Shown one piece after another: positions 31,991 through 46,900 of a DNA stretch of 64,000 bases (positions within the stretch are counted from its first letter, which is position 1; each line of letters opens with the position of its first letter). The DNA comes from Parapristionchus giblindavisi (Eukaryota; Nematoda; Chromadorea; Rhabditida; Diplogasteridae): contig CALSFV010000029.1 in the NCBI GenBank assembly GCA_943737045.1, forward strand, positions 248,001 to 312,000, in the 5' to 3' direction. Made by a program: the position numbers and the translations under genes. The notes beneath the pieces are model-generated. The model saw nothing but the letters and a program-made list of their open reading frames with translations, ran no database searches and had not been told where the DNA came from.

Positions 31991-34900
31991 CTCTATCACA
32001 TAGTATATCACTCGATAAGTATAGTTGACAATTTGACTTGTTACAAATTGTTTTGCACCAAAAAGCAGAGAGAATGAGAAGATAATTTTGCATTTTGAAC
32101 GTACAGACATAGTGGAGAAGCGCATCTTATTCAGATTTTTCGCTCTTTCATATGGTATATGACACGATAGGTATCCTTGCCATTTTCATATTTCTCTAGT
32201 TATTTTGATCAAATCAGAGTAAAAGCTACTTTCGTACTTCGGTCATTATAGCCGCTGTAAAATATTACCGATCGACATGACCTGAAGTGTGTTATATTCA
32301 GAATTTTTTGCTCTATCACATAGTATATCACTCGATAAGGATAGTTGACAATTTGACTTGTTATAAATTGTTTTGCACCAAAAAGCAGAGAGAACGGGAA
32401 GATAATTTTGCATTTTGAACGTACAGACATAGTGGAGAAGCGCATCTTATTCAGATTTTTTTCGGTCTTTCATATGGTATATGACACGATGGGTATCCTT
32501 GCCATTTTCATATTTCACAAGTTATTTTGATCAAATCAGAGTAAAAGCTACTTTCGTACTTCGGTCATTATAGCCGCTGTAAAATATTACCGATCGACAT
32601 GACCTGAAGTGTGTTACATTCAGAATTTTTTGCTCTATCACATAGTATATCACTCGATAAGTATAGTTGACAATTTGACTTGTTACAAATTGTTTTGCAC
32701 CAAAAAGCTGAGAGAACGGAAAGATAATTTTGCATTTTGAACGTACAGACATAGTGGAAAAGCGCATCTTATTCAGATTTTTTTCGGTCTTTCATATGGT
32801 ATATGACACGATGGGTATCCTTGCCATTTTCATATTTCTCAAGTTATTTTGATCAAATCACAGTAAAAGCTACTTTCGTACTTCGGTCATTATAGCCGCT
32901 GTAAAATATTACCGATCGACATGACCTGAAGTGTGTCACATTCAGAATGTTTTGCTCTATCACATAGTATATCACTCGATAAGTATAGTTGACAATTTGA
33001 CTTGTTACAAATTGTTTTGCACCAAAAAGCAGAGAGAACGGAAAGATAATTTTGCATTTTGAACGTACAGACATAGTGGAAAAGCGCATCTTATTCAGAT
33101 TTTTTCGGTCTTTCATATGGTATATGACACGATGGGTATCCTTGCCATTTTCATATTTCTCAAGTTCTTTTGATCAAATCAGAGTAAAAGCTACTTTCGT
33201 ACTTCGGTCATTATAGCCGCTGTAAAATATTACCGATCGACATGACCTGAAGTGTGTTATATTCAGAATTTTTTGCTCTATCACATAGTATATCACTCGA
33301 TAAGGATAGTTGACAATTTGACTTGTTATAAATTGTTTTGCACCAAAAAGCAGAGAGAACGGGAAGATAATTTTGCATTTTGAACGTACAGACATAGTGG
33401 AGAAGCTTATCTTATTCAGATTTTTTCGGTCTTTCATCAGGTATATGACACGATGGGTATCCTTGCCATTTTCATATTTCTCAAGTTATTTTGATCAAAT
33501 CAGAGTAAAAAGCTACTTTCGTACTTCGGTCATTATAGCCGCTGTAAAATATTACCGATCGACATGACCTGAAGTGTGTTATATTCAGAAGTTTTTGCTC
33601 TATCACATAGTATATCACTCGATAAGGATAGTTGACAATTTGACTTGTTATAAATTGTTTTGCACCAAAAAGCAGAGAGAATGAGAACATAATTTTGCAT
33701 TTTGAACGTACAGACATAGTGGAGAAGCGCATCTTATTCAGATTTTTTCGGTCTTTCATATGGTATATGACACGATGGGTATCCTTGCCATTTTCATATT
33801 TCTCAAGTTATTTTGATCAAATCAGAGTAAAAGCTACTTTCGTACTTCGATCATTATAGCCGCTGTAAAATATTACCGATCGACATGACCTGAAGTGTGT
33901 TACATTCAGATTTTTTTGCTCTATCACATAGTATATCACTCGATAAGGATAGTTGACAATTTGACTTGTTATAAATTGTTTTGCACCAAAAAGCAGAGAG
34001 AACGGGAAGATAATTTTGCATTTTGAACGTACAGACATAGTGGAGAAGCGCATCTTATTCAGATTTTTTCGGTCTTTCATATGGTATATGACACGATGGG
34101 TATCCTTGCCATTTTCATATTTCTCAAGTTATTTTGATCAAATCAGAGTAAAAGCTACTTTCGTACTTCTGTCATTATAGCCGCTGTAAAATATTACCGA
34201 TCGACATGACCTGAAGTGTGTTACATTCATAAGTTTTTGCTCTATCGCATAGTATATCACTCGATAAGGATAGTTGACAATTTGACTTGTTATAAATTGT
34301 TTTGCACCAAAAAGCAGAGAGAACGGGAAGATAATTTTGCATTTTGAACGTACAGACATAGTGGAAAAGCGCATCTTATTCAGATTTTTTTCGGTCTTTC
34401 ATATGGTATATGACACGATGGGTATCCTTGCCATTTTCATATTTCTCAAGTTATTTTGATCAAATCACAGTAAAAGCTACTTTCGTACTTCGGTCATTAT
34501 AGCCGCTGTAAAATATGACCGATCGACATGACCTGAAGTGTGTTATATTCAGAATTTTTGCTCTATCACATAGTATATCACTCGATAAGGATAGTTGACA
34601 ATTTGACTTGTTATAAATTGTTTTGCACCAAAAAGCAGAGAGAACGGGAAGATAATTTTGCATTTTGAACGTACAGACATAGTGGAGAAGCTTATCTTAT
34701 TCAGATTTTTTCGGTCTTTCATCATGTATATGACACGATGGGTATCCTTGCCATTTTCATATTTCTCAAGTTATTTTGATCAAATCAGAGTAAAAGCTAC
34801 TTTCGTACTTCGGTCATTATAGCCGCTGTAAAATATGACCGATCGACATGACCTGAAGTGTGTTATATTCAGAATTTTTTGCTCTATCACATAGTATGTC

Positions 34901-37900
34901 ACTCGATAAGTATAGTTGACAATTTGACTTGTTACAAATTGTTTTGCACCAAAAAGCAGAGAGAACGGAAAGATAATTTTGCATTTTGAACGTACAGACA
35001 TAGTGGAAAAGCGCATCTTATTCAGATTTTTTCGTTCTTTCATATGGTATATGACACGATGGGTATCCTTGCCATTTTCATATTTCTCAAGTTATTTTGA
35101 TCAAATCAGAGTAAAAGCTACTTTCGTACTTCGATCATTATAGCCGCTGTAAAATATTACCGATCGACATGACCTGAAGTGTGTTACATTCAGAATTTTT
35201 TGCTCTATCACATAATATATCACTCGATAAGTATAGTTGACAATTTGACTTGTTACAAATTGTTTTGCACCAAAAAGCAGAGAGAACGGGAAGATAATTT
35301 TGCATTTTGAACGTACAGACATAGTGGAGAAGCTTATCTTATTCAGATTTTTTCGGTCTTTCATATGGTATATGACACGATGGGTATCCTTGCCATTTTC
35401 ATATTTCTCAAGTTATTTTGATCAAATCAGAGTAAAAGCTACTTTCGTACTTCGGTCATTATAGCCGCTGTAAAATATTACCGATCGACATGACCTGAAG
35501 TGTGTTACATTCATAAGTTTTTGCTCTATCACATAGTATATCACTCGATAAGGATAGTTGACAATTTGACTTGTTATAAATTGTTTTGCACCAAAAAGCA
35601 GAGAGAACGGGAAGATAATTTTGCATTTTGAACGTACAGACATAGTGGAGAAGCGCATCTTATTCAGATTTTTTCGGTCTTTCATATGGTATATGACACG
35701 ATGGGTATCCTTGCCATTTTCATATTTCTCAAGTTATTTTGATCAAATCAGAGTAAAAGCTACTTTCGTACTTCGATCATTATAGCCGCTGTAAAATATT
35801 ACCGATCGACATGACCTGAAGTGTGTTACATTCAGAATTGTTTGCTCTATCACATAGTATATCACTCGATAAGGATAGTTGACAATTTGACTTGTTATAA
35901 ATTGTTTTGCACCAAAAAGCAGAGAGAACGGGAAGATAATTTTGCATTTTGAACGTACAGACATAGTGGAGAAGCGCATCTTATTCAGATTTTTTCGGTT
36001 TTTCATATGGTATATGACACGATGGGTATCCTTGCCATTTTCATATTTCTCAAGTTATTTTGATCAAATCAGAGTAAAAGCTACTTTCGTACTTCTGTCA
36101 TTATAGCCGCTGTAAAATATTACCGATCGACATGACCTGAAGTGTGTTACATTCATAAGTTTTTGCTCTATCGCATAGTATATCACTCGATAAGGATAGT
36201 TGACAATTTGACTTGTTATAAATTGTTTTGCACCAAAAAGCAGAGAGAACGGGAAGATAATTTTGCATTTTGAACGTACAGACATAGTGGAGAAGCTTAT
36301 CTTATTCAGATTTTTTCGGTCTTTCATATGGTATATGACACGATGGGTATCCTTGCCATTTTCATATTTCTCAAGTTATTTTGATCAAATCAGAGTAAAA
36401 GCTACTTTCGTACTTCTGTCATTATAGCCGCTGTAAAATATTACCGATCGACATGACCTGAAGTGTGTTACATTCATAAGTTTTTGCTCTATCACATAGT
36501 ATATCACTCGATAAGGATAGTTGACAATTTGACTTGTTATAAATTGTTTTGCACCAAAAAGCAGAGAGAACGGGAAGATAATTTTGCATTTTGAACGTAC
36601 AGACATAGTGGAGAAGCTTATCTTATTCAGATTTTTTCGGTCTTTCATCATGTATATGACACGATGGGTATCCTTGCCATTTTCATATTTCTCAAGTTAT
36701 TTTGATCAAATCAGAGTAAAAGCTACTTTCGTACTTCGGTCATTATAGCCGCTGTAAAATATTACCGATCGACATGACCTGAAGTGTGTTATATTCAGAA
36801 GTTTTTGCTCTATCACATAGTATATCACTCGATAAGGATAGTTGACAATTTGACTTGTTATAAATTGTTTTGCACCAAAAAGCAGAGAGAATGAGAACAT
36901 AATTTTGCATTTTGAACGTACAGACATAGTGGAGAAGCGCATCTTATTCAGATTTTTTCGGTCTTTCATATGGTATATGACACGATAGGTATCCTTGCCA
37001 TTTTCATATTTCTCAAGTTATTTTGATCAAATCAGAGTAAAAGCTACTTTCGTACTTCGGTCATTATAGCCGCTGTAAAATATGACCGATCGACATGACC
37101 TGAAGTGTGTTATATTCAGAATTTTTTGCTCTATCACATAGTATATCACTCGATAAGTATAGTTGACAATTTGACTTGTTACAAATTGTTTTGCACCAAA
37201 AAGCAGAGAGAACGGAAAGATAATTTTGCATTTTGAACGTACAGACATAGTGGAAAAGCGCATCTTATTCAGATTTTTTCGTTCTTTCATATGGTATATG
37301 ACACGATGGGTATCCTTGCCATTTTCATATTTCTCAAGTTATTTTGATCAAATCAGAGTAAAAGCTACTTTCGTACTTCGATCATTATAGCCGCTGTAAA
37401 ATATTACCGATCGACATGACCTGAAGTGTGTTACATTCAGAATTTTTTGCTCTATCACATAATATATCACTCGATAAGTATAGTTGACAATTTGACTTGT
37501 TACAAATTGTTTTGCACCAAAAAGCAGAGAGAACGGGAAGATAATTTTGCATTTTGAGCGTACAGACATAGTGGAGAAGCTTATCTTATTCAGATTTTTT
37601 CGGTCTTTCATATGGTATATGACACGATGGGTATCCTTGCCATTTTCATATTTCTCAAGTTATTTTGATCAAATCAGAGTAAAAGCTACTTTCGTACTTC
37701 GGTCATTATAGCCGCTGTAAAATATTACCGATCGACATGACCTGAAGTGTGTTACATTCATAAGTTTTTGCTCTATCACATAGTATATCACTCGATAAGG
37801 ATAGTTGACAATTTGACTTGTTATAAATTGTTTTGCACCAAAAAGCAGAGAGAACGGGAAGATAATTTTGCATTTTGAACGTACAGACATAGTGGAGAAG

Positions 37901-40900
37901 CGCATCTTATTCAGATTTTTTCGGTCTTTCATATGGTATATGACACGATGGGTATCCTTGCCATTTTCATATTTCTCAAGTTATTTTGATCAAATCAGAG
38001 TAAAAGCTACTTTCGTACTTCGATCATTATAGCCGCTGTAAAATATTACCGATCGACATGACCTGAAGTGTGTTACATTCAGAATTGTTTGCTCTATCAC
38101 ATAGTATATCACTCGATAAGGATAGTTGACAATTTGACTTGTTATAAATTGTTTTGCACCAAAAAGCAGAGAGAACGGGAAGATAATTTTGCATTTTGAA
38201 CGTACAGACATAGTGGAGAAGCGCATCTTATTCAGATTTTTTCGGTTTTTCATATGGTATATGACACGATGGGTATCCTTGCCATTTTCATATTTCTCAA
38301 GTTATTTTGATCAAATCAGAGTAAAAGCTACTTTCGTACTTCTGTCATTATAGCCGCTGTAAAATATTACCGATCGACATGACCTGAAGTGTGTTACATT
38401 CATAAGTTTTTGCTCTATCGCATAGTATATCACTCGATAAGGATAGTTGACAATTTGACTTGTTATAAATTGTTTTGCACCAAAAAGCAGAGAGAACGGG
38501 AAGATAATTTTGCATTTTGAACGTACAGACATAGTGGAGAATCGCATCTTATTCAGATTTTTTTCGGTCTTTCATATGGTATATGACACGATGGGTATCC
38601 TTGCCACTTTCATATTTCTCAAGTTATTTTGATCAAATCAGAGTAAAAGCTACTTTCGTACTTCGGTCATTATAGCCGCTGTAAAATATGACCGATCGAC
38701 ATGACCTGAAGTGTGTTACATTCAGAATTTTTTGCTCTATCACATAGTATATCACTCGATAAGTATAGTTGACAATTTGACTTGTTACAAATTGTTTTGC
38801 ACCAAAAAGCAGAGAGAACGGAAAGATAATTTTGCATTTTGAACGTACAGACATAGTGGAAAAGCGCATCTTATTCAGATTTTTTCGGTCTTTCATATGG
38901 TATATGACACGATGGGTATCCTTGCCATTTTCATATTTCTCAAGTTATTTTGATCAAATCAGAGTAAAAGCTACTTTCGTACTTCGGTCATTATAGCCGC
39001 TGTAAAATATTACCGATCGACATGACCTGAAGTGTGTTACATTCAGAATTTTTTGCTCTATCACATAGTATATCACTCGATAAGTATAGTTGACAATTTG
39101 ACTTGTTACAAATTGTTTTGCACCAAAAAGCAGAGAGAACGGGAAGATAATTTTGCATTTTGAACGTACAGACATAGTGGAGAAGCTTATCTTATTCAGA
39201 TTTTTTCGGTCTTTCATATGGTATATGACACGATGGGTATCCTTGCCATTTTCATATTTCTCAAGTTATTTTGATCAAATCAGAGTAAAAGCTACTTTCG
39301 TACTTCGGTCATTATAGCCGCTGTAAAATATTACCGATCGACATGACCTGAAGTGTGTTACATTCATAAGTTTTTGCTCTATCACATAGTATATCACTCG
39401 ATAAGTATAGTTGACAATTTGACTTGTTACAAATTGTTTTGCACCAAAAAGCAGAGAGAACGGAAAGATAATTTTGCATTTTGAACGTACAGACATAGTG
39501 GAAAAGCGCATCTTATTCAGATTTTTTCGGTCTTTCATATGGTATATGACACGATGGGTATCCTTGCCATTTTCATATTTCTCAAGTTCTTTTGATCAAA
39601 TCAGAGTAAAAGCTACTTTCGTACTTCGGTCATTATAGCCGCTGTAAAATATTACCGATCGACATGACCTGAAGTGTGTTACATTCAGAATTTTTTGCTC
39701 TATCACATAGTATATCACTCGATAAGTATAGTTGACAATTTGACTTGTTACAAATTGTTTTGCACCAAAAAGCAGAGAGAACGGGAAGATAATTTTGCAT
39801 TTTGAACGTACAGACATAGTGGAGAAGCTTATCTTATTCAGATTTTTTCGGTCTTTCATATGGTATATGACACGATGGGTATCCTTGCCATTTTCATATT
39901 TCTCAAGTTATTTTGATCAAATCAGAGTAAAAGCTACTTTCGTACTTCGGTCATTATAGCCGCTGTAAAATATTACCGATCGACATGACCTGAAGTGTGT
40001 TACATTCATAAGTTTTTGCTCTATCACATAGTATATCACTCGATAAGTATAGTTGACAATTTGACTTGTTACAAATTGTTTTGCACCAAAAAGCAGAGAG
40101 AACGGAAAGATAATTTTGCATTTTGAACGTACAGACATAGTGGAAAAGCGCATCTTATTCAGATTTTTTCGGTCTTTCATATGGTATATGACACGATGGG
40201 TATCCTTGCCATTTTCATATTTCTCAAGTTCTTTTGATCAAATCAGAGTAAAAGCTACTTTCGTACTTCGGTCATTATAGCCGCTGTAAAATATTACCGA
40301 TCGACATGACCTGAAGTGTGTTACATTCAGAATTTTTTGCTCTATCACATAGTATATCACTCGATAAGTATAGTTGACAATTTGACTTGTTACAAATTGT
40401 TTTGCACCAAAAAGCAGAGAGAACGGAAAGATAATTTTGCATTTTGAACGTACAGACATAGTGGAAAAGCGCATCTTATTCAGATTTTTTCGGTCTTTCA
40501 TATGGTATATGACACGATGGGTATCCTTGCCATTTTCATATTTCTCAAGTTATTTTGATCAAATCAGAGTAAAAGCTACTTTCGTACTTCTGTCATTATA
40601 GCCGCTGTAAAATATTACCGATCGACATGACCTGAAGTGTGTTACATTCAGAATTTTTTGCTCTATCACATAGTATATCACTCGATAAGGATAGTTGACA
40701 ATTTGACTTGTTATAAATTGTTTTGCACCAAAAAGCAGAGAGAACGGGAAGATAATTTTGCATTTTGAACGTACAGACATAGTGGAGAATCGCATCTTAT
40801 TCAGATTTTTTTCGGTCTTTCATATGGTATATGACACGATGGGTATCCTTGCCACTTTCATATTTCTCAAGTTATTTTGATCAAATCAGAGTAAAAGCTA

Positions 40901-43900
40901 CTTTCGTACTTCAGTCATTATAGCCGCTGTAAAATATGACCGATCGACATGACCTGAAGTGTGTTACATTCAGAATTTTTTGCTCTATCACATAATATAT
41001 CACTCGATAAGTATAGTTGACAATTTGACTTGTTACAAATTGTTTTGCACCAAAAAGCAGAGAGAACGGGAAGATAATTTTGCATTTTGAACGTACAGAC
41101 ATAGTGGAGAAGCTTATCTTATTCAGATTTTTTCGGTCTTTCATATGGTATATGACACGATGGGTATCCTTGCCATTTTCATATTTCTCAAGTTATTTTG
41201 ATCAAATCAGAGTAAAAGCTACTTTCGTACTTCGGTCATTATAGCCGCTGTAAAATATTACCGATCGACATGACCTGAAGTGTGTTACATTCATAAGTTT
41301 TTGCTCTATCACATAGTATATCACTCGATAAGGATAGTTGACAATTTGACTTGTTATAAATTGTTTTGCACCAAAAAGCAGAGAGAACGGGAAGATAATT
41401 TTGCATTTTGAACGTACAGACATAGTGGAGAAGCGCATCTTATTCAGATTTTTTCGGTCTTTCATATGGTATATGACACGATGGGTATCCTTGCCATTTT
41501 CATATTTCTCAAGTTATTTTGATCAAATCAGAGTAAAAGCTACTTTCGTACTTCGATCATTATAGCCGCTGTAAAATATTACCGATCGACATGACCTGAA
41601 GTGTGTTACATTCATAAGTTTTTGCTCTATCACATAGTATATCACTCGATAAGGATAGTTGACAATTTGACTTGTTATAAATTGTTTTGCACCAAAAAGC
41701 AGAGAGAACGGGAAGATAATTTTGCATTTTGAACGTACAGACATAGTGGAGAAGCGCATCTTATTCAGATTTTTTCGGTCTTTCATATGGTATATGACAC
41801 GATGGGTATCCTTGCCATTTTCATATTTCTCAAGTTATTTTGATCAAATCAGAGTAAAAGCTACTTTCGTACTTCGGTCATTATAGCCGCTGTAAAATAT
41901 TACCGATCGACATGACCTGAAGTGTGTTACATTCAGAATTTTTTGCTCTATCACATAGTATATCACTCGATAAGTATAGTTGACAATTTGACTTGTTACA
42001 AATTGTTTTGCACCAAAAAGCAGAGAGAACGGAAAGATAATTTTGCATTTTGAACGTACAGACATAGTGGAAAAGCGCATCTTATTCAGATTTTTTCGGT
42101 CTTTCATATGGTATATGACACGATGGGTATCCTTGCCATTTTCATATTTCTCAAGTTATTTTGATCAAATCAGAGTAAAAGCTACTTTCGTACTTCGGTC
42201 ATTATAGCCGCTGTAAAATATTACCGATCGACATGACCTGAAGTGTGTTACATTCATAAGTTTTTGCTCTATCACATAGTATATCACTCGATAAGGATAG
42301 TTGACAATTTGACTTGTTATAAATTGTTTTGCACCAAAAAGCAGAGAGAACGGGAAGATAATTTTGCATTTTGAACGTACAGACATAGTGGAGAAGCGCA
42401 TCTTATTCAGATTTTTTCGGTCTTTCATATGGTATATGACACGATGGGTATCCTTGCCATTTTCATATTTCTCAAGTTATTTTGATCAAATCAGAGTAAA
42501 AGCTACTTTCGTACTTCTGTCATTATAGCCGCTGTAAAATATTACCGATCGACATGACCTGAAGTGTGTTACATTCATAAGTTTTTGCTCTATCACATAG
42601 TATATCACTCGATAAGGATAGTTGACAATTTGACTTGTTATAAATTGTTTTGCACCAAAAAGCAGAGAGAACGGGAAGATAATTTTGCATTTTGAACGTA
42701 CAGACATAGTGGAGAAGCGCATCTTATTCAGATTTTTTCGGTCTTTCATATGGTATATGACACGATGGGTATCCTTGCCATTTTCATATTTCTCAAGTTA
42801 TTTTGATCAAATCAGAGTAAAAGCTACTTTCGTACTTCTGTCATTATAGCCGCTGTAAAATATTACCGATCGACATGACCTGAAGTGTGTTACATTCATA
42901 AGTTTTTGCTCTATCACATAGTATATCACTCGATAAGGATAGTTGACAATTTGACTTGTTATAAATTGTTTTGCACCAAAAAGCAGAGAGAACGGGAAGA
43001 TAATTTTGCATTTTGAACGTACAGACATAGTGGAGAAGCGCATCTTATTCAGATTTTTTTCGGTCTTTCATATGGTATATGACACGATGGGAATCCTTGC
43101 CATTTTCATATTTCTCAAGTTATTTTGATCAAATCAGAGTAAAAGCTACTTTCGTACTTCGGTCATTATAGCCGCTGTAAAATATGACCGATCGACATGA
43201 CCTGAAGTGTGTTATATTCAGATTTTTTTGCTCTATCACATAGTATATCACTCGATAAGGATAGTTGACAATTTGACTTGTTATAAATTGTTTTGCACCA
43301 AAAAGCAGAGAGAACGGGAAGATAATTTTGCATTTTGAACGTACAGACATAGTGGAAAAGCGCATCTTATTCAGATTTTTTCGGTCTTTCATATGGTATA
43401 TGACACGATGGGTATCCTTGCCATTTTCATATTTCTCAAGTTATTTTGATCAAATCAGAGTAAAAGCTACTTTCGTACTTCGGTCATTATAGCCGCTGTA
43501 AAATATTACCGATCGACATGACCTGAAGTGTGTTACATTCAGAATTTTTTGCTCTATCACATAGTATATCACTCGATAAGTATAGTTGACAATTTGACTT
43601 GTTACAAATTGTTTTGCACCAAAAAGCAGAGAGAACGGGAAGATAATTTTGCATTTTGAACGTACAGACATAGTGGAGAAGCTTATCTTATTCAGATTTT
43701 TTCGGTCTTTCATATGGTATATGACACGATGGGTATCCTTGCCATTTTCATATTTCTCAAGTTATTTTGATCAAATCAGAGTAAAAGCTACTTTCGTACT
43801 TCTGTCATTATAGCCGCTGTAAAATATTACCGATCGACATGACCTGAAGTGTGTTACATTCATAAGTTTTTGCTCTATCACATAGTATATCACTCGATAA

Positions 43901-46900
43901 GGATAGTTGACAATTTGACTTGTTATAAATTGTTTTGCACCAAAAAGCAGAGAGAACGGGAAGATAATTTTGCATTTTGAACGTACAGACATAGTGGAGA
44001 AGCTTATCTTATTCAGATTTTTTCGGTCTTTCATATGGTATATGACACGATGGGTATCCTTGCCATTTTCATATTTCTCAAGAAATTTTGATCAAATCAG
44101 AGTAAAAGCTACTTTCGTACTTCTGTCATTATAGCCGCTGTAAAATATTACCGATCGACATGACCTGAAGTGTGTTACATTCATAAGTTTTTGCTCTATC
44201 ACATAGTATATCACTCGATAAGGATAGTTGACAATTTGACTTGTTATAAATTGTTTTGCACCAAAAAGCATAGAGAACGGGAAGATAATTTTGCATTTTG
44301 AACGTACAGACATAGTGGAGAAGCGCATCTTATTCAGATTTTTTTCGGTCTTTCATATGGTATATGACACGATGGGTATCCTTGCCATTTTCATATTTCT
44401 CAAGTTATTTTGATCAAATCAGAGTAAAAGCTACTTTCGTACTTCGGTCATTATAGCCGCTGTAAAATATGACCGATCGACATGACCTGAAGTGTGTTAC
44501 ATTCAGAATTTTTTGCTCTATCACATAGTATATCACTCGATAAGTATAGTTGACAATTTGACTTGTTACAAATTGTTTTGCACCAAAAAGCAGAGAGAAC
44601 GGGAAGATAATTTTGCATTTTGAACGTACAGACATAGTGGAGAAGCGCATCTTATTCAGATTTTTTCGCTCTTTCATATGGTATATGACACGATGGGTAT
44701 CCTTGCCATTTTCATATTTCTCAAGTTATTTTGATCAAATCAGAGTAAAAGCTACTTTCGTACTTCGGTCATTATAGCCGCTGTAAAATATTACCGATCG
44801 ACATGACCTGAAGTGTGTTACATTCATAAGTTTTTGCTCTATCACATAGTATATCACTCGATAAGGATAGTTGACAATTTGACTTGTTATAAATTGTTTT
44901 GCACCAAAAAGCAGAGAGAACGGGAAGATAATTTTGCATTTTGAACGTACAGACATAGTGGAGAAGCGCATCTTATTCAGATTTTTTCGCTCTTTCATAT
45001 GGTATATGACACGATGGGTATCCTTGCCATTTTCATATTTCTCAAGTTATTTTGATCAAATCAGAGTAAAAGCTACTTTCGTACTTCGGTCATTATAGCC
45101 GCTGTAAAATATGACCGATCGACATGACCTGAAGTGTGTTATATTCAGAATTTTTTGCTCTATCACATAGTATATCACTCGATAAGGATAGTTGACAATT
45201 TGACTTGTTATAAATTGTTTTGCACCAAAAAGCAGAGAGAACGGGAAGATAATTTTGCATTTTGAACGTACAGACATAGTGGAGAATCGCATCTTATTCA
45301 GATTTTTTTCGGTCTTTCATATGGTATATGACACGATGGGTATCCTTGCCACTTTCATATTTCTCAAGTTATTTTGATCAAATCAGAGTAAAAGCTACTT
45401 TCGTACTTCGGTCATTATAGCCGCTGTAAAATATGACCGATCGACATGACCTGAAGTGTGTTACATTCAGAATTTTTTGCTCTATCACATAGTATATCAC
45501 TCGATAAGTATAGTTGACAATTTGACTTGTTACAAATTGTTTTGCACCAAAAAGCAGAGAGAACGGGAAGATAATTTTGCATTTTGAACGTACAGACATA
45601 GTGGAGAAGCGCATCTTATTCAGATTTTTTCGCTCTTTCATATGGTATATGACACGATGGGTATCCTTGCCATTTTCATATTTCTCAAGTTATTTTGATC
45701 AAATCAGAGTAAAAGCTACTTTCGTACTTCGGTCATTATAGCCGCTGTAAAATATTACCGATCGACATGACCTGAAGTGTGTTACATTCATAAGTTTTTG
45801 CTCTATCACATAGTATATCACTCGATAAGGATAGTTGACAATTTGACTTGTTATAAATTGTTTTGCACCAAAAAGCAGAGAGAACGGGAAGATAATTTTG
45901 CATTTTGAACGTACAGACATAGTGGAGAAGCGCATCTTATTCAGATTTTTTCGCTCTTTCATATGGTATATGACACGATGGGTATCCTTGCCATTTTCAT
46001 ATTTCTCAAGTTATTTTGATCAAATCAGAGTAAAAGCTACTTTCGTACTTCGGTCATTATAGCCGCTGTAAAATATGACCGATCGACATGACCTGAAGTG
46101 TGTTATATTCAGAATGTTTTGCTCTATCACATAGTATATCACTCGATAAGGATAGTTGACAATTTGACTTGTTATAAATTGTTTTGCACCAAAAAGCAGA
46201 GAGAACGGGAAGATAATTTTGCATTTTGAACGTACAGACATAGTGGAGAAGCGCATCTTATTCAGATTTTTTCGCTCTTTCATATGGTATATGACACGAT
46301 GGGTATCCTTGCCATTTTCATATTTCTCAAGTTATTTTGATCAAATCAGAGTAAAAGCTACTTTCGTACTTCGGTCATTATAGCCGCTGTAAAATATGAC
46401 CGATCGACATGACCTGAAGTGTGTTATATTCAGAATGTTTTGCTCTATCACATAGTATATCACTCGATAAGGATAGTTGACAATTTGACTTGTTATAAAT
46501 TGTTTTGCACCAAAAAGCAGAGAGAACGGGAAGATAATTTTGCATTTTGAACGTACAGACATAGTGGAGAATCGCATCTTATTCAGATTTTTTTCGGTCT
46601 TTCATATGGTATATGACACGATGGGTATCCTTGCCACTTTCATATTTCTCAAGTTATTTTGATCAAATCAGAGTAAAAGCTACTTTCGTACTTCGGTCAT
46701 TATAGCCGCTGTAAAATATGACCGATCGACATGACCTGAAGTGTGTTATATTCAGAATGTTTTGCTCTATCACATAGTATATCACTCGATAAGGATAGTT
46801 GACAATTTGACTTGTTATAAATTGTTTTGCACCAAAAAGCAGAGAGAACGGGAAGATAATTTTGCATTTTGAACGTACAGACATAGTGGAGAATCGCATC

